Notes: a model not told the origin generated them from the letters alone. DNA of 64,000 bases from Pseudobacter ginsenosidimutans (GCF_007970185.1 NZ_CP042431.1:124001-188000), one strand, 5' to 3'. Shown: positions 19,698-30,038, counted from the stretch's first letter. Numbers and translations: made by a program.

Positions 19698-20255
19698 TTA
19701 GATTAAGGTGGGTATTCCGTTTTTGTCAATTAACCGGCGGGCAAATCCGTTCTTCCGGATCTCTTCATAATTGTGACCAGCATCTGCCGGCCAGGATGCG
19801 CCGAAAGAAAGCAGCTGACTACCGGTATTGGCTACCCGATGCGCTACTCTTCCCGGAATGAAGTGAAGACTTCCGGGAAACATTCGTTCGGCCCATACTT
19901 CACGGTTCTCATTCATCAGAATCAATACGCCTTCACCTTTTATTCCCCAGTAATATTCCGCGCGGTCTATGAGTGCATGAAAATGTCCTTTGGTCATGAA
20001 GTATTCATTGCCCACTTTACCGGGATGGATATGCGTAAGCCCGAAATAGAGGCCGCCGGGCGTTCCTTCGGCAACGGGAAGAAAACTGCTCACTTCATAT
20101 ACCAGGGTTTCGGGGTCTGTCTTCCCGAATACCTTCGTGTCCTGGAATACATTGTCCAGATCTTTGATCCGGCGGGTGGCATGTTCAACGCCTTCTCCCT
20201 GCAGGATACCGCCGTTAAAAAAAAGTGTTGGATTACTTACTGCTGCACTTGTCAT
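19698..20255 (-). CDS. Cupin-type glucose-6-phosphate isomerase
   Basis: A 185-residue cytosolic metal-dependent phosphoglucose isomerase of the cupin family, the usual length. The metal-ligand motif THIHPGKVGNEYFMTKGHFH is intact, followed by YYWGIKGEGVLILM and the second cupin motif FIPGRVAHRVANTG. It starts with ATG 6 bases after the upstream glycosidase stop and ends 9 bases before the ROK kinase start. Together they would turn an imported glucose unit into fructose-6-phosphate. Bacteroidota normally also carry a housekeeping isomerase, so this is probably a dedicated pathway copy. Confidence 0.88.
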   Translation of the reverse strand: MTSAAVSNPTLFFNGGILQGEGVEHATRRIKDLDNVFQDTKVFGKTDPETLVYEVSSFLPVAEGTPGGLYFGLTHIHPGKVGNEYFMTKGHFHALIDRAEYYWGIKGEGVLILMNENREVWAERMFPGSLHFIPGRVAHRVANTGSQLLSFGASWPADAGHNYEEIRKNGFARRLIDKNGIPTLI

Positions 20256-20261
20256 GTCTTT

Positions 20262-22454
20262 TTACTTTTTGTTTCGATGGTTGTATTGTTTCAATGGGAT
20301 CGTGATCTTGTGGGGCCTGGAGGGATCCAGTACGATTGCTTTATCATGTATGCCCCAATTGCCATACTTCACTTGAATGGCTTTGCAATCATTACTGTTC
20401 AATTTTTCTATTTCCAGTATTGCATTTTTTCCGGCAGCATCCACCTGTACGCTGAAAGAAACCGGACCGAAAACGGTATGCAGGTTGCTGACACTGGTCT
20501 TCATGCCGGGTTTCAGCCATTCAGGCGGCATCCCTTCCAGCAGGTGCAGCTCATGGCCGCGGTCCAATACCAGCAGGTGCACTGCCAGACGAACGAATTC
20601 GGCGCTGGCCCAGTTGTGCGGCATATCGCCTACATATTTCGCCTGCAGGTCGCGGGGATTCTGTTCTTCACGCCAGGCATATAACGGTGATGCATGGTTG
20701 GCAAAAGCATACAATGATTCAATTGCCTTGTCTGGTTGGTTCATCCACAGGCAGGCATGTCCGTAGAAGCTGGCAAAATAGTTCCAGATGCCATCTATCA
20801 GCCAGCCTGTGCCCATTACCATACCTTCCTGCAAGGTGTTGTGCAGCATATTCATGGTGCCTGTCATCAGCGGGTCCTGGCTGTTGAATAATTGTCCGGG
20901 ATAAACAGCCTGGCAGAATGCCCATTGCGCGCGTTGCGGAATGGAGCGGCGATCAGTTTCCATTACAACAGGGATATATCGATTGCCGAAATCATCAGTG
21001 CCGAGGTCGCGGGTAGCAGCAGCCTGGAAAACGGCGTAGAAATTATCGTATTCTTTTTTCAGGATGTTGGCATCCTGTTCCCGGCCGATCCATTCAGCAG
21101 CATGTATCATTGCTTTCAGACCGATCAGGTTCCAGTAAGTGTTGGTATATTCAGGTTTATCTTTCGCTCCCCATAGTCCTCCGTCGATCTCACCGGGGGG
21201 GATCAATCCGTCATCCAATGCTGTATTGTTTTGCAGGCTTTGATTCCGGAGGGTTTTGATATAGGAAACGATCCTGTTCAATTGCGGCCAGATGGAACGC
21301 AGCCATTGACGATCCTGTGTAAGTAAGGCATGTTGCACACAGGTCCATAACACGATGCCGTTCTCTTTCCAGTAATCATCGCTCATTTTACGCATGCCGC
21401 CATCTGGCTGCTGGAATGAAAGCATGTATTCTATTCCCTGCCGTGCATCCTTCCCCCTTCCCATCATGGTCACTGCTTCCAGCAGGAATGCGCCATCCAC
21501 TATCCAGAGCCCGCGGTAACAGGTTGGGCCTACCTGGAAGGCAATACTGTCATGTTTCAATTCCCGCGCCTGCCATATTCCACGGAGCGAAGCATCTATC
21601 AGATCCTGAATCCCGGTATCGGGTACTTTTATATAATCGTACGGGATATCAGTCTTTGTTGTCCAGTAGTTGATGATCTCCCGGCGCAATGCATCTGCAC
21701 GCTTCAATAATATTGCAGGATCTGCTTCCAACTGACGGGCCAGCGAAGAAGCCAGTCCATTATCATACACTGCGGCTATGCGTATTGTTTCTCCTTTGTT
21801 CACCTGAACAGGGGCCAGTTCCAGGAAGACCTTCCTGTTGGTATCGGCCAGATTATGTCTTACGCGAGCCACCGTTTCACTCAGGTAGAGATGCGCTGCC
21901 CTTCCCAGGGAATCGGTCAATGTTACTGTGCGGCCTTTCACTGTTACACGGCGGGTAGTATTCAGGGCCACGACAGGATTTATCAGTTGTTCATTACCGG
22001 TAGTATTGCTGATGGTTGTGAGTAAAAGATCTTCGCGGTTACCCAGTTTGGTGGAGCGGCCTGAACTGATATAATCCTGCCCAATGGCCATGGCTTCCTG
22101 TGTAATGGTCATTCCTGCATAGGTACAATTGGTGGTGACGATGGGAACGCGCGCATTGAATAGTTTTTGAGTTCCAATCTTTACACCTTCATCTGCGAGC
22201 AAGTGCACCACTGTTTGAAATCCCCGGTCATTGGCATAAGGGTAAAATTCTTTTCCGCCAAAATCGTACAGTAGTTGTCCCAATGGACCTACCAGGGTTT
22301 TACAGGTATCATCGGGATATGAAATACAGGAGACATGCCATTGCGGTGCGTAACGGTAATCCACCGTTCTCCATTGTGCGTGTGCTGGTGATAATCCCAA
22401 CAGGCAGCTCAGCATGAATAATAACAGCCGTATCCTGTATTTATTTTTTTGCAT
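20262..22454 (-). CDS. Exported six-hairpin-type glycosidase
   Basis: A 730-residue protein with a signal peptide (RLLLFMLSCLLGLSPAHAQ). An N-terminal beta-sandwich region (about 30-260) precedes an (alpha/alpha)6-type catalytic region (LIDASLRGIWQARELKH; YRGLWIVDGAFLLEAVTM; DGLIPPGEIDGGLWGAKDKP). The DGAF/DGGLWG motifs are reminiscent of amylo-alpha-1,6-glucosidase and related six-hairpin enzymes. The precise family and substrate are not clear. The start codon lies 3 bases after the previous gene. It is probably periplasmic, acting on oligosaccharides brought in by the SusC/SusD pair. Confidence 0.78.
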   Translation of the reverse strand: MQKNKYRIRLLLFMLSCLLGLSPAHAQWRTVDYRYAPQWHVSCISYPDDTCKTLVGPLGQLLYDFGGKEFYPYANDRGFQTVVHLLADEGVKIGTQKLFNARVPIVTTNCTYAGMTITQEAMAIGQDYISSGRSTKLGNREDLLLTTISNTTGNEQLINPVVALNTTRRVTVKGRTVTLTDSLGRAAHLYLSETVARVRHNLADTNRKVFLELAPVQVNKGETIRIAAVYDNGLASSLARQLEADPAILLKRADALRREIINYWTTKTDIPYDYIKVPDTGIQDLIDASLRGIWQARELKHDSIAFQVGPTCYRGLWIVDGAFLLEAVTMMGRGKDARQGIEYMLSFQQPDGGMRKMSDDYWKENGIVLWTCVQHALLTQDRQWLRSIWPQLNRIVSYIKTLRNQSLQNNTALDDGLIPPGEIDGGLWGAKDKPEYTNTYWNLIGLKAMIHAAEWIGREQDANILKKEYDNFYAVFQAAATRDLGTDDFGNRYIPVVMETDRRSIPQRAQWAFCQAVYPGQLFNSQDPLMTGTMNMLHNTLQEGMVMGTGWLIDGIWNYFASFYGHACLWMNQPDKAIESLYAFANHASPLYAWREEQNPRDLQAKYVGDMPHNWASAEFVRLAVHLLVLDRGHELHLLEGMPPEWLKPGMKTSVSNLHTVFGPVSFSVQVDAAGKNAILEIEKLNSNDCKAIQVKYGNWGIHDKAIVLDPSRPHKITIPLKQYNHRNKK

Positions 22455-22457
22455 GTC

Positions 22458-25400
22458 CTATGGAATTATTTGTAGTTTTTTCAAAATGGTTTCGCCAATG
22501 GGTTGCCCCACTACAGCAGGAGTTATCAACAGGTAACCGCCGCCGTTAGTATTGGCTATCCGGGCAATACAGGGATAGCGTTCAGTAGTTGCCGGATATA
22601 ATAAATGTTCATTGGTTGTGGTATAGGCCAGCACTTCAAAGTTCCAGGGTTGGAACAAAGTGAAGTCAGTGTAGGCGGTACTAACGGGAATGTTTACCTG
22701 ATCAATGCCTTCCAATCCGGTATGCTTTTCGAAACTGATACCGGATCCGTTGACAGCAAAGCCAAACAAACCGTTTTTGGTGCTCCAGGAATTGAAGAAC
22801 TGTTCTGACCCCCAGTAGTTGATGCCTTTTCGTTTGGGCGTAGACAAACCCAGACCAGGTAATGCTTCATCGATGGGCTGCCAGCTTTTCTCATTTGTCA
22901 TAACCCCGATATTCGCCTGGTTCTGCTCCGGTATTCCCATCTTCAGTCCATCATTGATGAGTTTTACTGTGATAGTATTTTGTTGGTTGAAACGGAAAGC
23001 CTGCCAGGCAGTGGTACCTGGTCTAATGATGTATAGCCGGCTTAACATTTTGTACCGGTGTGTATCGGGATAACCTGTTTTAGTTGGATATTCATGGCGG
23101 ATGAATGGTTCCATATCCCGGTAGTTTGCTACGGGCTGGTTATTGATGAAAACGCTGTCGAGACCAGCCAGCGCACCAAGCTCAATATAAAGTGGGCCAT
23201 CAGCATAAGCAGCAGGAAGAGAGAATGAGGTAGTATAGTATCCATCTTTCTTTTGCCAGTTGCTTAGTGCTGTCTTTTTTCTTTCAGCTAAGTATTGGTA
23301 CCAGTCGATGATACCGCATTGCTCTCCCAGGATGCCGGCTCCGTCTTCATCTGTCTTTGCATTGGTACTGGCTCCATAGAAAACCACTGTTCCACCCTGC
23401 TCAACAAATTTTTCCAGGATGGCCTTGACCGGTTTTCCGCTATAAGTGAATAATGGTAAACGGTTGCCGGTGATCACCAGTTTGGCAATGGGTCCGCCGG
23501 GAAGCTTTTCCAACTGGTCTATATTTAACTGCTCAATATTCAATCCTGGTGCAACAGTATGGAAACGGGGATCATAGAATACGACTGCCTTTCCCTGCTT
23601 CATCGGCCCTACCGCTTTTTTGGAAACAGGCTGATAGTTGAATGTTGCCGGAACAGGCGCTTGCCATAATTTTTTTTCAGCGCCGGTTACCACAGCGCTT
23701 TCCATATTCCTTACATAAACTTCTTTAATGCGTGGATCATTCACCGTTATGTTCAGTTTTCCATCCTTGTAATTCAATACAAGTGATCCACCGGGCGTGG
23801 GTATGGAACAATCATAACTGGTCCAGCCGGACGGTACCGCAGGCATTACTTTTACTTTCGTCCACCCTGGCACCATCGCTTCTACTCCCAGCAGGTCTTT
23901 CACAACAGTCTCCAGCAGATTGCCGGCGGCGGTGGCAAAAACATTCCCGCCCGTTGATATGCCGGTGGTATCGAGTGTTTCTTCGAGCAGGCCGGGATAT
24001 TTTTCGTCTTCGATGGTGGCAGCTGCAAGATCCAGCAAATGCCACGCACCGGTAGTATCGTTATTTTTGAAACGGGCTTCGGCTTCCCAAAGGTTCCACC
24101 AGGGCCATACACGAACGTTCTGGTCATTGTCCAGACCAACATGGTTCATGCGTGGGCGGATGGTGACTGAACCGTAATCGCACCAGTTATGTTTTTTCAG
24201 AAAATCAAGTGTTTGCTTCGAGCGCTGCTCATCGGTGGCGCCGATCTTCAACAGCATCGCCTGCGATGCCTGGGAACTGCGGCGGCAAACGCCATCCCAT
24301 AAGAGCATATTGCTGAAATAGCCTTTATCATCATTCCAATACTTTGTATTCAGCGCATTCACTGTACGGGTATACAAAGTCTGTAATTTTTTTGCATCTT
24401 TTGAATTTCCAATAGCTGCTTCGATGAGTGCTGCATAGTTCAGCATGGAAGCATACATGGCATTGGAGGCCAGTGTTTGTACGCCGTTAGTGCTCAGCAT
24501 CATGATCATATGGTCCATAAAGTCGGTCACATCGGTGATCAGTCCGTCTTCATCATAATCACGTTTGATCCAGAAATTCACCCAGGGCCGCATCAAAGCG
24601 GCATCTTTCTTCAGTGTATCTAGGTTGCCGGAGAACTGGTACCAGGTCCAGATGGAGCGCATCGTCCAGCCAACTTCCGAAGCAGTGCCACCCTGTGATG
24701 GGTCATTGGAATTCTTGCAATCTTCCGGTTGCATCATCGCATAACGCTGCAGGTCATACGAAAGTGATTTCCTCGCCATCTCTTCACGGCCCGATACCAG
24801 TGCGCCGGGCAATAATCCTGATCCCAGGTCGCGGGCCCAGATATCGAGCCAGCGGAACAGTTCACAATACATCATCTCACCATTGTAGCTGAGGTCCAGC
24901 AGGGATTGTGAGAAAGCAACTGCTTTATCGAGTGTTGGCTGCGGCGAACGCAATACCAGTTTGCTGCGATAAGGTTGCTCCAATGCCTGGCGGAAACTGC
25001 CGGAAGTCAGCTGCGGCAGCTTTCCATCTTTTTGCAGGAATATGGTTCGTTTCTTTCCGGCTTCCTTTTCTTCGTTGCGCAACAGGGAATTGGCAGGGTC
25101 AGCTGAAAGCCGGGTATCCACTAACGGGCTTGTTTCCACGAGGATGGTAAACCCTGATCCCTGAAGCACTCCATATGTTATATTGATCGTATCTCTTCCA
25201 ACACGGATCTCATAGGAAGCGCCGCCCGGAAAAACAGCAGAGTTCCATAAGGTACTGGATGGAAGCAGCTCTTCATCCTGCCTGAAGAACCGGAACATGC
25301 CTTCCAGTTTCAGCCCCCTGGCTGCGAGGAAACGGTCAGCAGAAACTTTTATGATGAATCTGCCATCCCCCACCAGCGCCGTTGTTGCCTTACCGGTATA

Positions 25401-25478
25401 GCGCAGCGAAAGATCTTCCTGGCTCCTGAGCAACAACGGCGTCAGGAAAAATAAAAAATGGGACAGCAAAAATTTCAT
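22458..25478 (-). CDS. Large exported six-hairpin-type glycosidase with extra C-terminal domains
   Basis: A 1006-residue exported protein with a signal peptide (LLSHFLFFLTPLLLRS). It has an N-terminal beta region (to about residue 190), a six-hairpin catalytic core (RWLDIWARDLGSGLLPGAL; KYWNDDKGYFSNMLLWDGV; VRVWPWWNLWEAEAR), and a beta-sandwich that ends the core. After about residue 600 comes a Rossmann/GATase-like segment (KLVITGNRLPLFTY, GGTVVFYGAST), then a jelly-roll region. It is the first enzyme gene after susD, 30 bases downstream of the repaired susD stop. The C-terminal domains may bind substrate. Family not certain. Confidence 0.75.
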   Translation of the reverse strand: MKFLLSHFLFFLTPLLLRSQEDLSLRYTGKATTALVGDGRFIIKVSADRFLAARGLKLEGMFRFFRQDEELLPSSTLWNSAVFPGGASYEIRVGRDTINITYGVLQGSGFTILVETSPLVDTRLSADPANSLLRNEEKEAGKKRTIFLQKDGKLPQLTSGSFRQALEQPYRSKLVLRSPQPTLDKAVAFSQSLLDLSYNGEMMYCELFRWLDIWARDLGSGLLPGALVSGREEMARKSLSYDLQRYAMMQPEDCKNSNDPSQGGTASEVGWTMRSIWTWYQFSGNLDTLKKDAALMRPWVNFWIKRDYDEDGLITDVTDFMDHMIMMLSTNGVQTLASNAMYASMLNYAALIEAAIGNSKDAKKLQTLYTRTVNALNTKYWNDDKGYFSNMLLWDGVCRRSSQASQAMLLKIGATDEQRSKQTLDFLKKHNWCDYGSVTIRPRMNHVGLDNDQNVRVWPWWNLWEAEARFKNNDTTGAWHLLDLAAATIEDEKYPGLLEETLDTTGISTGGNVFATAAGNLLETVVKDLLGVEAMVPGWTKVKVMPAVPSGWTSYDCSIPTPGGSLVLNYKDGKLNITVNDPRIKEVYVRNMESAVVTGAEKKLWQAPVPATFNYQPVSKKAVGPMKQGKAVVFYDPRFHTVAPGLNIEQLNIDQLEKLPGGPIAKLVITGNRLPLFTYSGKPVKAILEKFVEQGGTVVFYGASTNAKTDEDGAGILGEQCGIIDWYQYLAERKKTALSNWQKKDGYYTTSFSLPAAYADGPLYIELGALAGLDSVFINNQPVANYRDMEPFIRHEYPTKTGYPDTHRYKMLSRLYIIRPGTTAWQAFRFNQQNTITVKLINDGLKMGIPEQNQANIGVMTNEKSWQPIDEALPGLGLSTPKRKGINYWGSEQFFNSWSTKNGLFGFAVNGSGISFEKHTGLEGIDQVNIPVSTAYTDFTLFQPWNFEVLAYTTTNEHLLYPATTERYPCIARIANTNGGGYLLITPAVVGQPIGETILKKLQIIP

Positions 25479-25508
25479 CCTTGAATTGCTTATTCTTTTG
25501 TGAAATAC

Positions 25509-26998
25509 TTAGTAGCCATCGTTCTGGGTCAGGTGTGGATTCTTGTCCATCACCGTCAGTGGAATGGGGAACAAATAAGTATGTTTATCGGCCGGATCGG
25601 GATTGGGTTTGAAATCCCAGGTGCTTCCAAACTTATCGAAACGGATGAGGTCGTTCCTTCTCCATCCTTCGAATACGAACTCAAATCCACGCTCTTTCAG
25701 CAGCAGGTCAAGAGTGAGTTGCGCATATGGTTTGGGGTAGTAAAGTTCCGGCCACGCACTTCGTTTACCAATGCACGGGCAGCAGGTTCATTGGCATTAC
25801 TGAGCCTGAGCAGGTTCTCGGCTTTCATCAGCAGGATATCCGAATACCGGAAAATGGCAAAGTCGTTGTTCATATGCGTTCTGCCGCCTTTTTCCACTTC
25901 CCATTTGAACAAGCGCGCTCCTTCATTTTCATTGGCGTTGGCATAATTCACAACATCGATGGTATAGTTCAGTTGAGTGATCCCATCACGGGTGAAGATC
26001 GGCTGTCCACCGGGTGTGCTTTGTGGTCCGATCAGGAATGAACGGCGGCGCGCATCATCTGTATCGAAGGATTTCACAAAACCCGGTACAGCACAGGGAC
26101 CATTCCAGGAACTGAACTGCACATCGAACGCCACGTATTGTGAGTAATGCCACGACATCTGGTATGGAATGAAATATCCCCGGAAATAATCTGCATCATA
26201 GGGGATCGCCCAGATGTTTTCTACGGAGTTTTCATTCTTCACTTTGAAGTTGTTGAAGATATCAGGTTCCAGTTGATACTTTCCGGAGTTGATCACACTA
26301 TCGCAATAATCCATGGATTTCTGCCATTGGGGAGTACCGGTATACACTTCCGCATTCAGATACAGTTTGGCCAGCAATGAGTAGGCAACCCACTTGGTTA
26401 CTTTGGTATAAGTGGCCATGTTCTTTTCTTCTGACAGATCTTTTGCCGTAGCAAGCAGTTCAGATTCTACAAAATCATACACTTCTTTGCGGGTATTGTT
26501 TGTAGGCAGTTCTCCTTCGAAGGAGGTTACGATGGGCACATTGCCGATATTATCGAGCATGATAAAATACCAGAAGGCGCGCAAGGTGCGCAGCTCGGCA
26601 TAGATCCTTTCTTTGTTCTCGATCTCAACAGTGGTATTGTCCAGCAGGTTGAGGATCTTGTTGACGGTAGCCACCTGCTCGAAACGCCAGAAATCAGGCG
26701 TTTCGCGGGCAGACCATTCATGGGTATGATAACGGAGATGGATACCCCCGGAATACCAGTCGAGCCCGCGGGCGGGGATCATATATTCATCGGAAGTGAT
26801 TTCCTGCATCCAGAAATCATTGTTTACATAACCGGCCAGCGTACCATAGGCAGGCCCTATCAGGGAATTTATCTCTTCCGTGGTGCCACCAAAATGATCC
26901 TGGGGAATAAGACTGTACAGATCCTCATCCAGCTTGGTACAGGCGCTCAGCATCGTACAGGAGAGCAAAACAGCGGTGATCAGATATCTGAATTTCAT
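25509..26998 (-). CDS. SusD/RagB-family lipoprotein, frameshifted as sequenced
   Basis: Surface glycan-binding lipoprotein partner of SusC at 27018. It has a lipobox (CTMLSAC) and typical SusD sequence (FGGTTEEINSLIGPAYGTL; YSDILLMKAENLLRLSNA). The frame breaks after VRGRNFTTP: the GGGG run at 25734-25737 lacks one base. With five bases the protein continues as KPYAQLTLDLLLKERG, then FEFVFEGWRRNDLIRFDKFG and the canonical SusD ending near TAA at 25509-25511, 496 residues in all. It starts 19 bases after the susC stop. As sequenced it loses its last ~75 residues. Confidence 0.88.
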
Positions 26999-27017
26999 GA
27001 TGTGGATTGTTGTTTGA

Positions 27018-29978
27018 TTAAAAAGCTACATGAACACCCAGGGCAAAAGCCCTTGTTTTAGGATAATAGTTGCGGGCATCGATTCCCGGCAACAGTCCAT
27101 CGGCATTTACTTCCGGATCAATTCCGGTATAGTTTGTAATGATGAAGAGGTTGTTGGCAGTGAGGGATAAGCGAAGGGCTTCCACTTTAGAACCGGGCCG
27201 CAGTTTCACATTGTAACCCAGCGACAGGTATTCCATCCTTGCAAAGCTGCCATCCTCGATATAATAGGAAGAATATACCAATGGCTGCTTGGCTATGCCC
27301 AGTGCTGATTTCAGCACATTATTGCCTGGCATCCGGTTCATATCGTTCAGGTACAGCGCCGTGGAGTTGGCGATATCATGACCAAACACGCCTCTCATCA
27401 GGAACGAAAGGCTGAATGCCTTATAATTGAAAACATTCGACAGGTTGAGTGTGAATTTCGGTTGTGCATTTCCGATAACAGTCCGGTCGTCTGCATAAAC
27501 GAACTTCCCGTCGCCGCTAACATCCTCAAACTGGAAGATGCCATTCTCGTCTCGCCCAATATATTTCGCTCCATAGAAAGTTCCGATGGAATAGCCGGGC
27601 TTCAGGATCTGTGGTGTTTCCTGCAATCCGTTCAATGACCATTCGCCGGTATATACCACATCCAGTTTGAACTCGTCGTTGGACAGCGACTTCAGCTTAT
27701 TGACGTTCCTGGCAAAATTCAATCCGGCAGTCCAGCTAAAATTCTTACGTTCTACGATCTCCGATTCAATGGAGATCTCGATTCCTTTATTGCTTACTTT
27801 ACCTACATTGGCCGTCATGGTATTGAACTGGTAAGGAGGTGTGGGCACGGGATAATCGTACAGCAGGTCTGAGGTTTGTTTATCATAGTAATCGATAGCG
27901 CCCCTGATACGGCCGCGGAGGAATGAATAATCGATTCCGATGTCCATCTGTGCAGTGCGCTCCCATTTCAGATTGGGATTGGGGTTTTGATTGGGACTGT
28001 ATTGTGTTACAAACTCCCCACCCTGGTAGTAGAATCCGGCGGCTCCATACAGGGCCAGTGAACGGTAATTGGAAATATCCTGGTTACCGGTAACGCCATA
28101 GCTCACACGAAGTTTCAGTTCATCGATGAAGTCTGCATTCTTCATGAAGTTCTCGCGGTTGATCATCCAGGCAACGGAACCGGAAGGGAAATAGCCCCAT
28201 TTGTTATCCTTGCCGAACCTGGTGGAGCCATCACGGCGGATGGTACCTGTAACAATGTACTTGCCATCGAATGAATAGTTGGCGCGTGCATAGAAAGAGA
28301 TCAGCTTATTGGCTTCCTTATAACTGGATACATCTGATGGTGTGAGGTTATTGCCTGCACCCAGGTTATTGTACAGGAACAGGTCGGAGATGAAATTACG
28401 GTTCTGCGCCATGAAATTCTCGGGAACGAATTCCTGGTAAGAATAGCCACCGATGGCATTCACACGATGTTTATCGCCAATGCGCTTGTCGTAGGTAAGG
28501 GTTGTTTCCAGCAGTTTGGTATTGTATTCGCTGGCCGTTCTCCTTGCCAGGCCGTTGATCTGCTCCGCACTCCGCGAATCCTTCGATTCAAAATATCCTC
28601 CCATCACACTGCTGCGCGAGATAGCGCCATTAACAGAGGCTGTAAATCCATCGAGGAATTTATAATCCACCTGCATGCGTCCCAGGAACTGGTTGCGTTT
28701 GTTATCGGACCTCATCTGGTGCAGCATGGCCACGGGGTTCCAATATTCGTAGCCAGTTACTTCCTTGAACTGTCCGTTCTCATCATAAACCGGAATGGTA
28801 GGATTCAAATTGAGCGCGTATGCAAATACGTTAGGAGTAGGAACAGCGTTCCAGTCTTCCATGGTGGTATTGGCATTCAGCAGGAAACGCAGTTTGCCAT
28901 CCAGGGCGGACTGATCAAAAGCCAGGCTGGCATTCACTCTTCTCAATCCATTGGTGACAACGATCCCTTTCTGATCGAGATAGTTCACAGAAGCGCGGTA
29001 GGTGGATGTTTTGGTGCCTCCGGTAAGGTTGAGGTTATGATTCTGCGAATAGCCGGTCTGATAAACCTCCTCATGCCATTTGGTATCTGCTCCATAATCC
29101 ATGGCATTGGTGATATTATTGTCCTTTACATATTGGCGCCATTCGCTGGCCGTAAGCATATCGAGGTTATTGGCCAGCTTTTCGGTTGCATAGTAACCGT
29201 TATAGGAAACAGTTGTTTTTCCCGGGCGACCTTTCTTGGTAGTGATGAGTATTACGCCATTGGCGCTTCTTGCACCATAAATGGCAGTAGCAGAGGCATC
29301 TTTCAAAACACTGATGGATGCTATGTCCTGGGGAGCCACGGAATTCATGGATGCGCCGGGGACACCATCTATCACTACCAGCGGACCATTGCCGCCTAAC
29401 AGTGATGTAGAACCGCGAAGGCGCATGGTAGGCTGTTGATTGGGATCGCCGCCGGGACGGGTTACTACCAGGCCGGATACTTTACCCTGCAGCAATTGCT
29501 CAGGACTGGTGACAACACCCTTGTTGAAGTCTTTTTCGGAAATATTGGCGATGGAGCCCGACAGATCTTTTCGTCGCATGGTGCCATAACCGATGGCCAC
29601 CACTTCTTCCAGCATTCCACCTTCCTGCAGCACGATCTGCAGATCCTTTCCTGAACCGATAGATACGGTCAGTTCCTTCATTCCTGCAAAGGATACCACC
29701 AGTTCGGTAGCGCCGGAAGGAACTTTGAAACTGAATCGACCGTTCTCATCAGTGGTGGTGCTGATGCTTAAGCCTTTTACGAGGATCGTAACGGCAGACA
29801 GGGTATCTCCCTTGCTGCTTCGAACAGTTCCATTCACCGTTCGGTCGGCAGTAGTTTTTTCCTGGGCAATACTGGTACCGGTTGATACCGATAAAATGGC
29901 CAGCAAAAGCAGTAAATACTGCAGGTAAGAGCAAAGCAATCCCTTACCAGGTTTTCTCATAACTGGTGTCCCTTTCAT
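27018..29978 (-). CDS. SusC/RagA TonB-linked receptor without STN domain
   Basis: A 986-residue outer-membrane importer and the first gene of the carbohydrate operon. The signal peptide is near residues 13-38 (LQYLLLLLAILSVSTG). A carboxypeptidase-like domain follows (VNGTVRSSKGDTLSAVTILV), then the plug (VVAIGYGTMRRKDLSGSI; SVLKDASATAIYGARSANG) and a barrel ending AFALGVHVAF. It lacks the STN signalling domain, so control is not by the FecR/ECF route. The AraC gene directly upstream is the obvious candidate regulator. The start is ATG at 29978, with an alternative ATG at 29960. Confidence 0.93.
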   Translation of the reverse strand: MKGTPVMRKPGKGLLCSYLQYLLLLLAILSVSTGTSIAQEKTTADRTVNGTVRSSKGDTLSAVTILVKGLSISTTTDENGRFSFKVPSGATELVVSFAGMKELTVSIGSGKDLQIVLQEGGMLEEVVAIGYGTMRRKDLSGSIANISEKDFNKGVVTSPEQLLQGKVSGLVVTRPGGDPNQQPTMRLRGSTSLLGGNGPLVVIDGVPGASMNSVAPQDIASISVLKDASATAIYGARSANGVILITTKKGRPGKTTVSYNGYYATEKLANNLDMLTASEWRQYVKDNNITNAMDYGADTKWHEEVYQTGYSQNHNLNLTGGTKTSTYRASVNYLDQKGIVVTNGLRRVNASLAFDQSALDGKLRFLLNANTTMEDWNAVPTPNVFAYALNLNPTIPVYDENGQFKEVTGYEYWNPVAMLHQMRSDNKRNQFLGRMQVDYKFLDGFTASVNGAISRSSVMGGYFESKDSRSAEQINGLARRTASEYNTKLLETTLTYDKRIGDKHRVNAIGGYSYQEFVPENFMAQNRNFISDLFLYNNLGAGNNLTPSDVSSYKEANKLISFYARANYSFDGKYIVTGTIRRDGSTRFGKDNKWGYFPSGSVAWMINRENFMKNADFIDELKLRVSYGVTGNQDISNYRSLALYGAAGFYYQGGEFVTQYSPNQNPNPNLKWERTAQMDIGIDYSFLRGRIRGAIDYYDKQTSDLLYDYPVPTPPYQFNTMTANVGKVSNKGIEISIESEIVERKNFSWTAGLNFARNVNKLKSLSNDEFKLDVVYTGEWSLNGLQETPQILKPGYSIGTFYGAKYIGRDENGIFQFEDVSGDGKFVYADDRTVIGNAQPKFTLNLSNVFNYKAFSLSFLMRGVFGHDIANSTALYLNDMNRMPGNNVLKSALGIAKQPLVYSSYYIEDGSFARMEYLSLGYNVKLRPGSKVEALRLSLTANNLFIITNYTGIDPEVNADGLLPGIDARNYYPKTRAFALGVHVAF

Positions 29979-30020
29979 ATTTAGTTTGATTTAGGCGTAT
30001 GTACTTATAGGAGGTCCATT

Positions 30021-30038
30021 ACGGCTATGCGTAGCCGT
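30021..30038. promoter_or_regulatory. Inverted repeat in the leader of the carbohydrate-operon susC
   Basis: Perfect 7-bp dyad ACGGCTA-TGCG-TAGCCGT, 43 bases before the susC start codon, in the 109-base gap between AraC and susC. It could be an operator for the AraC regulator or an RNA hairpin in the susC leader. No U-tail follows on either strand, so it is not a standard terminator. Confidence 0.4.

Noticed and set aside
19773-20684. Plus-strand open frame of 303 codons
   Set aside because: It lies over the cupin isomerase and glycosidase genes, whose motifs are clear on the minus strand; its translation shows no family motif.
28467-29399. Plus-strand open frame of 310 codons
   Set aside because: It is the complement of the SusC gene at 27018, whose plug and barrel motifs are clear; the reverse frame is an open shadow.
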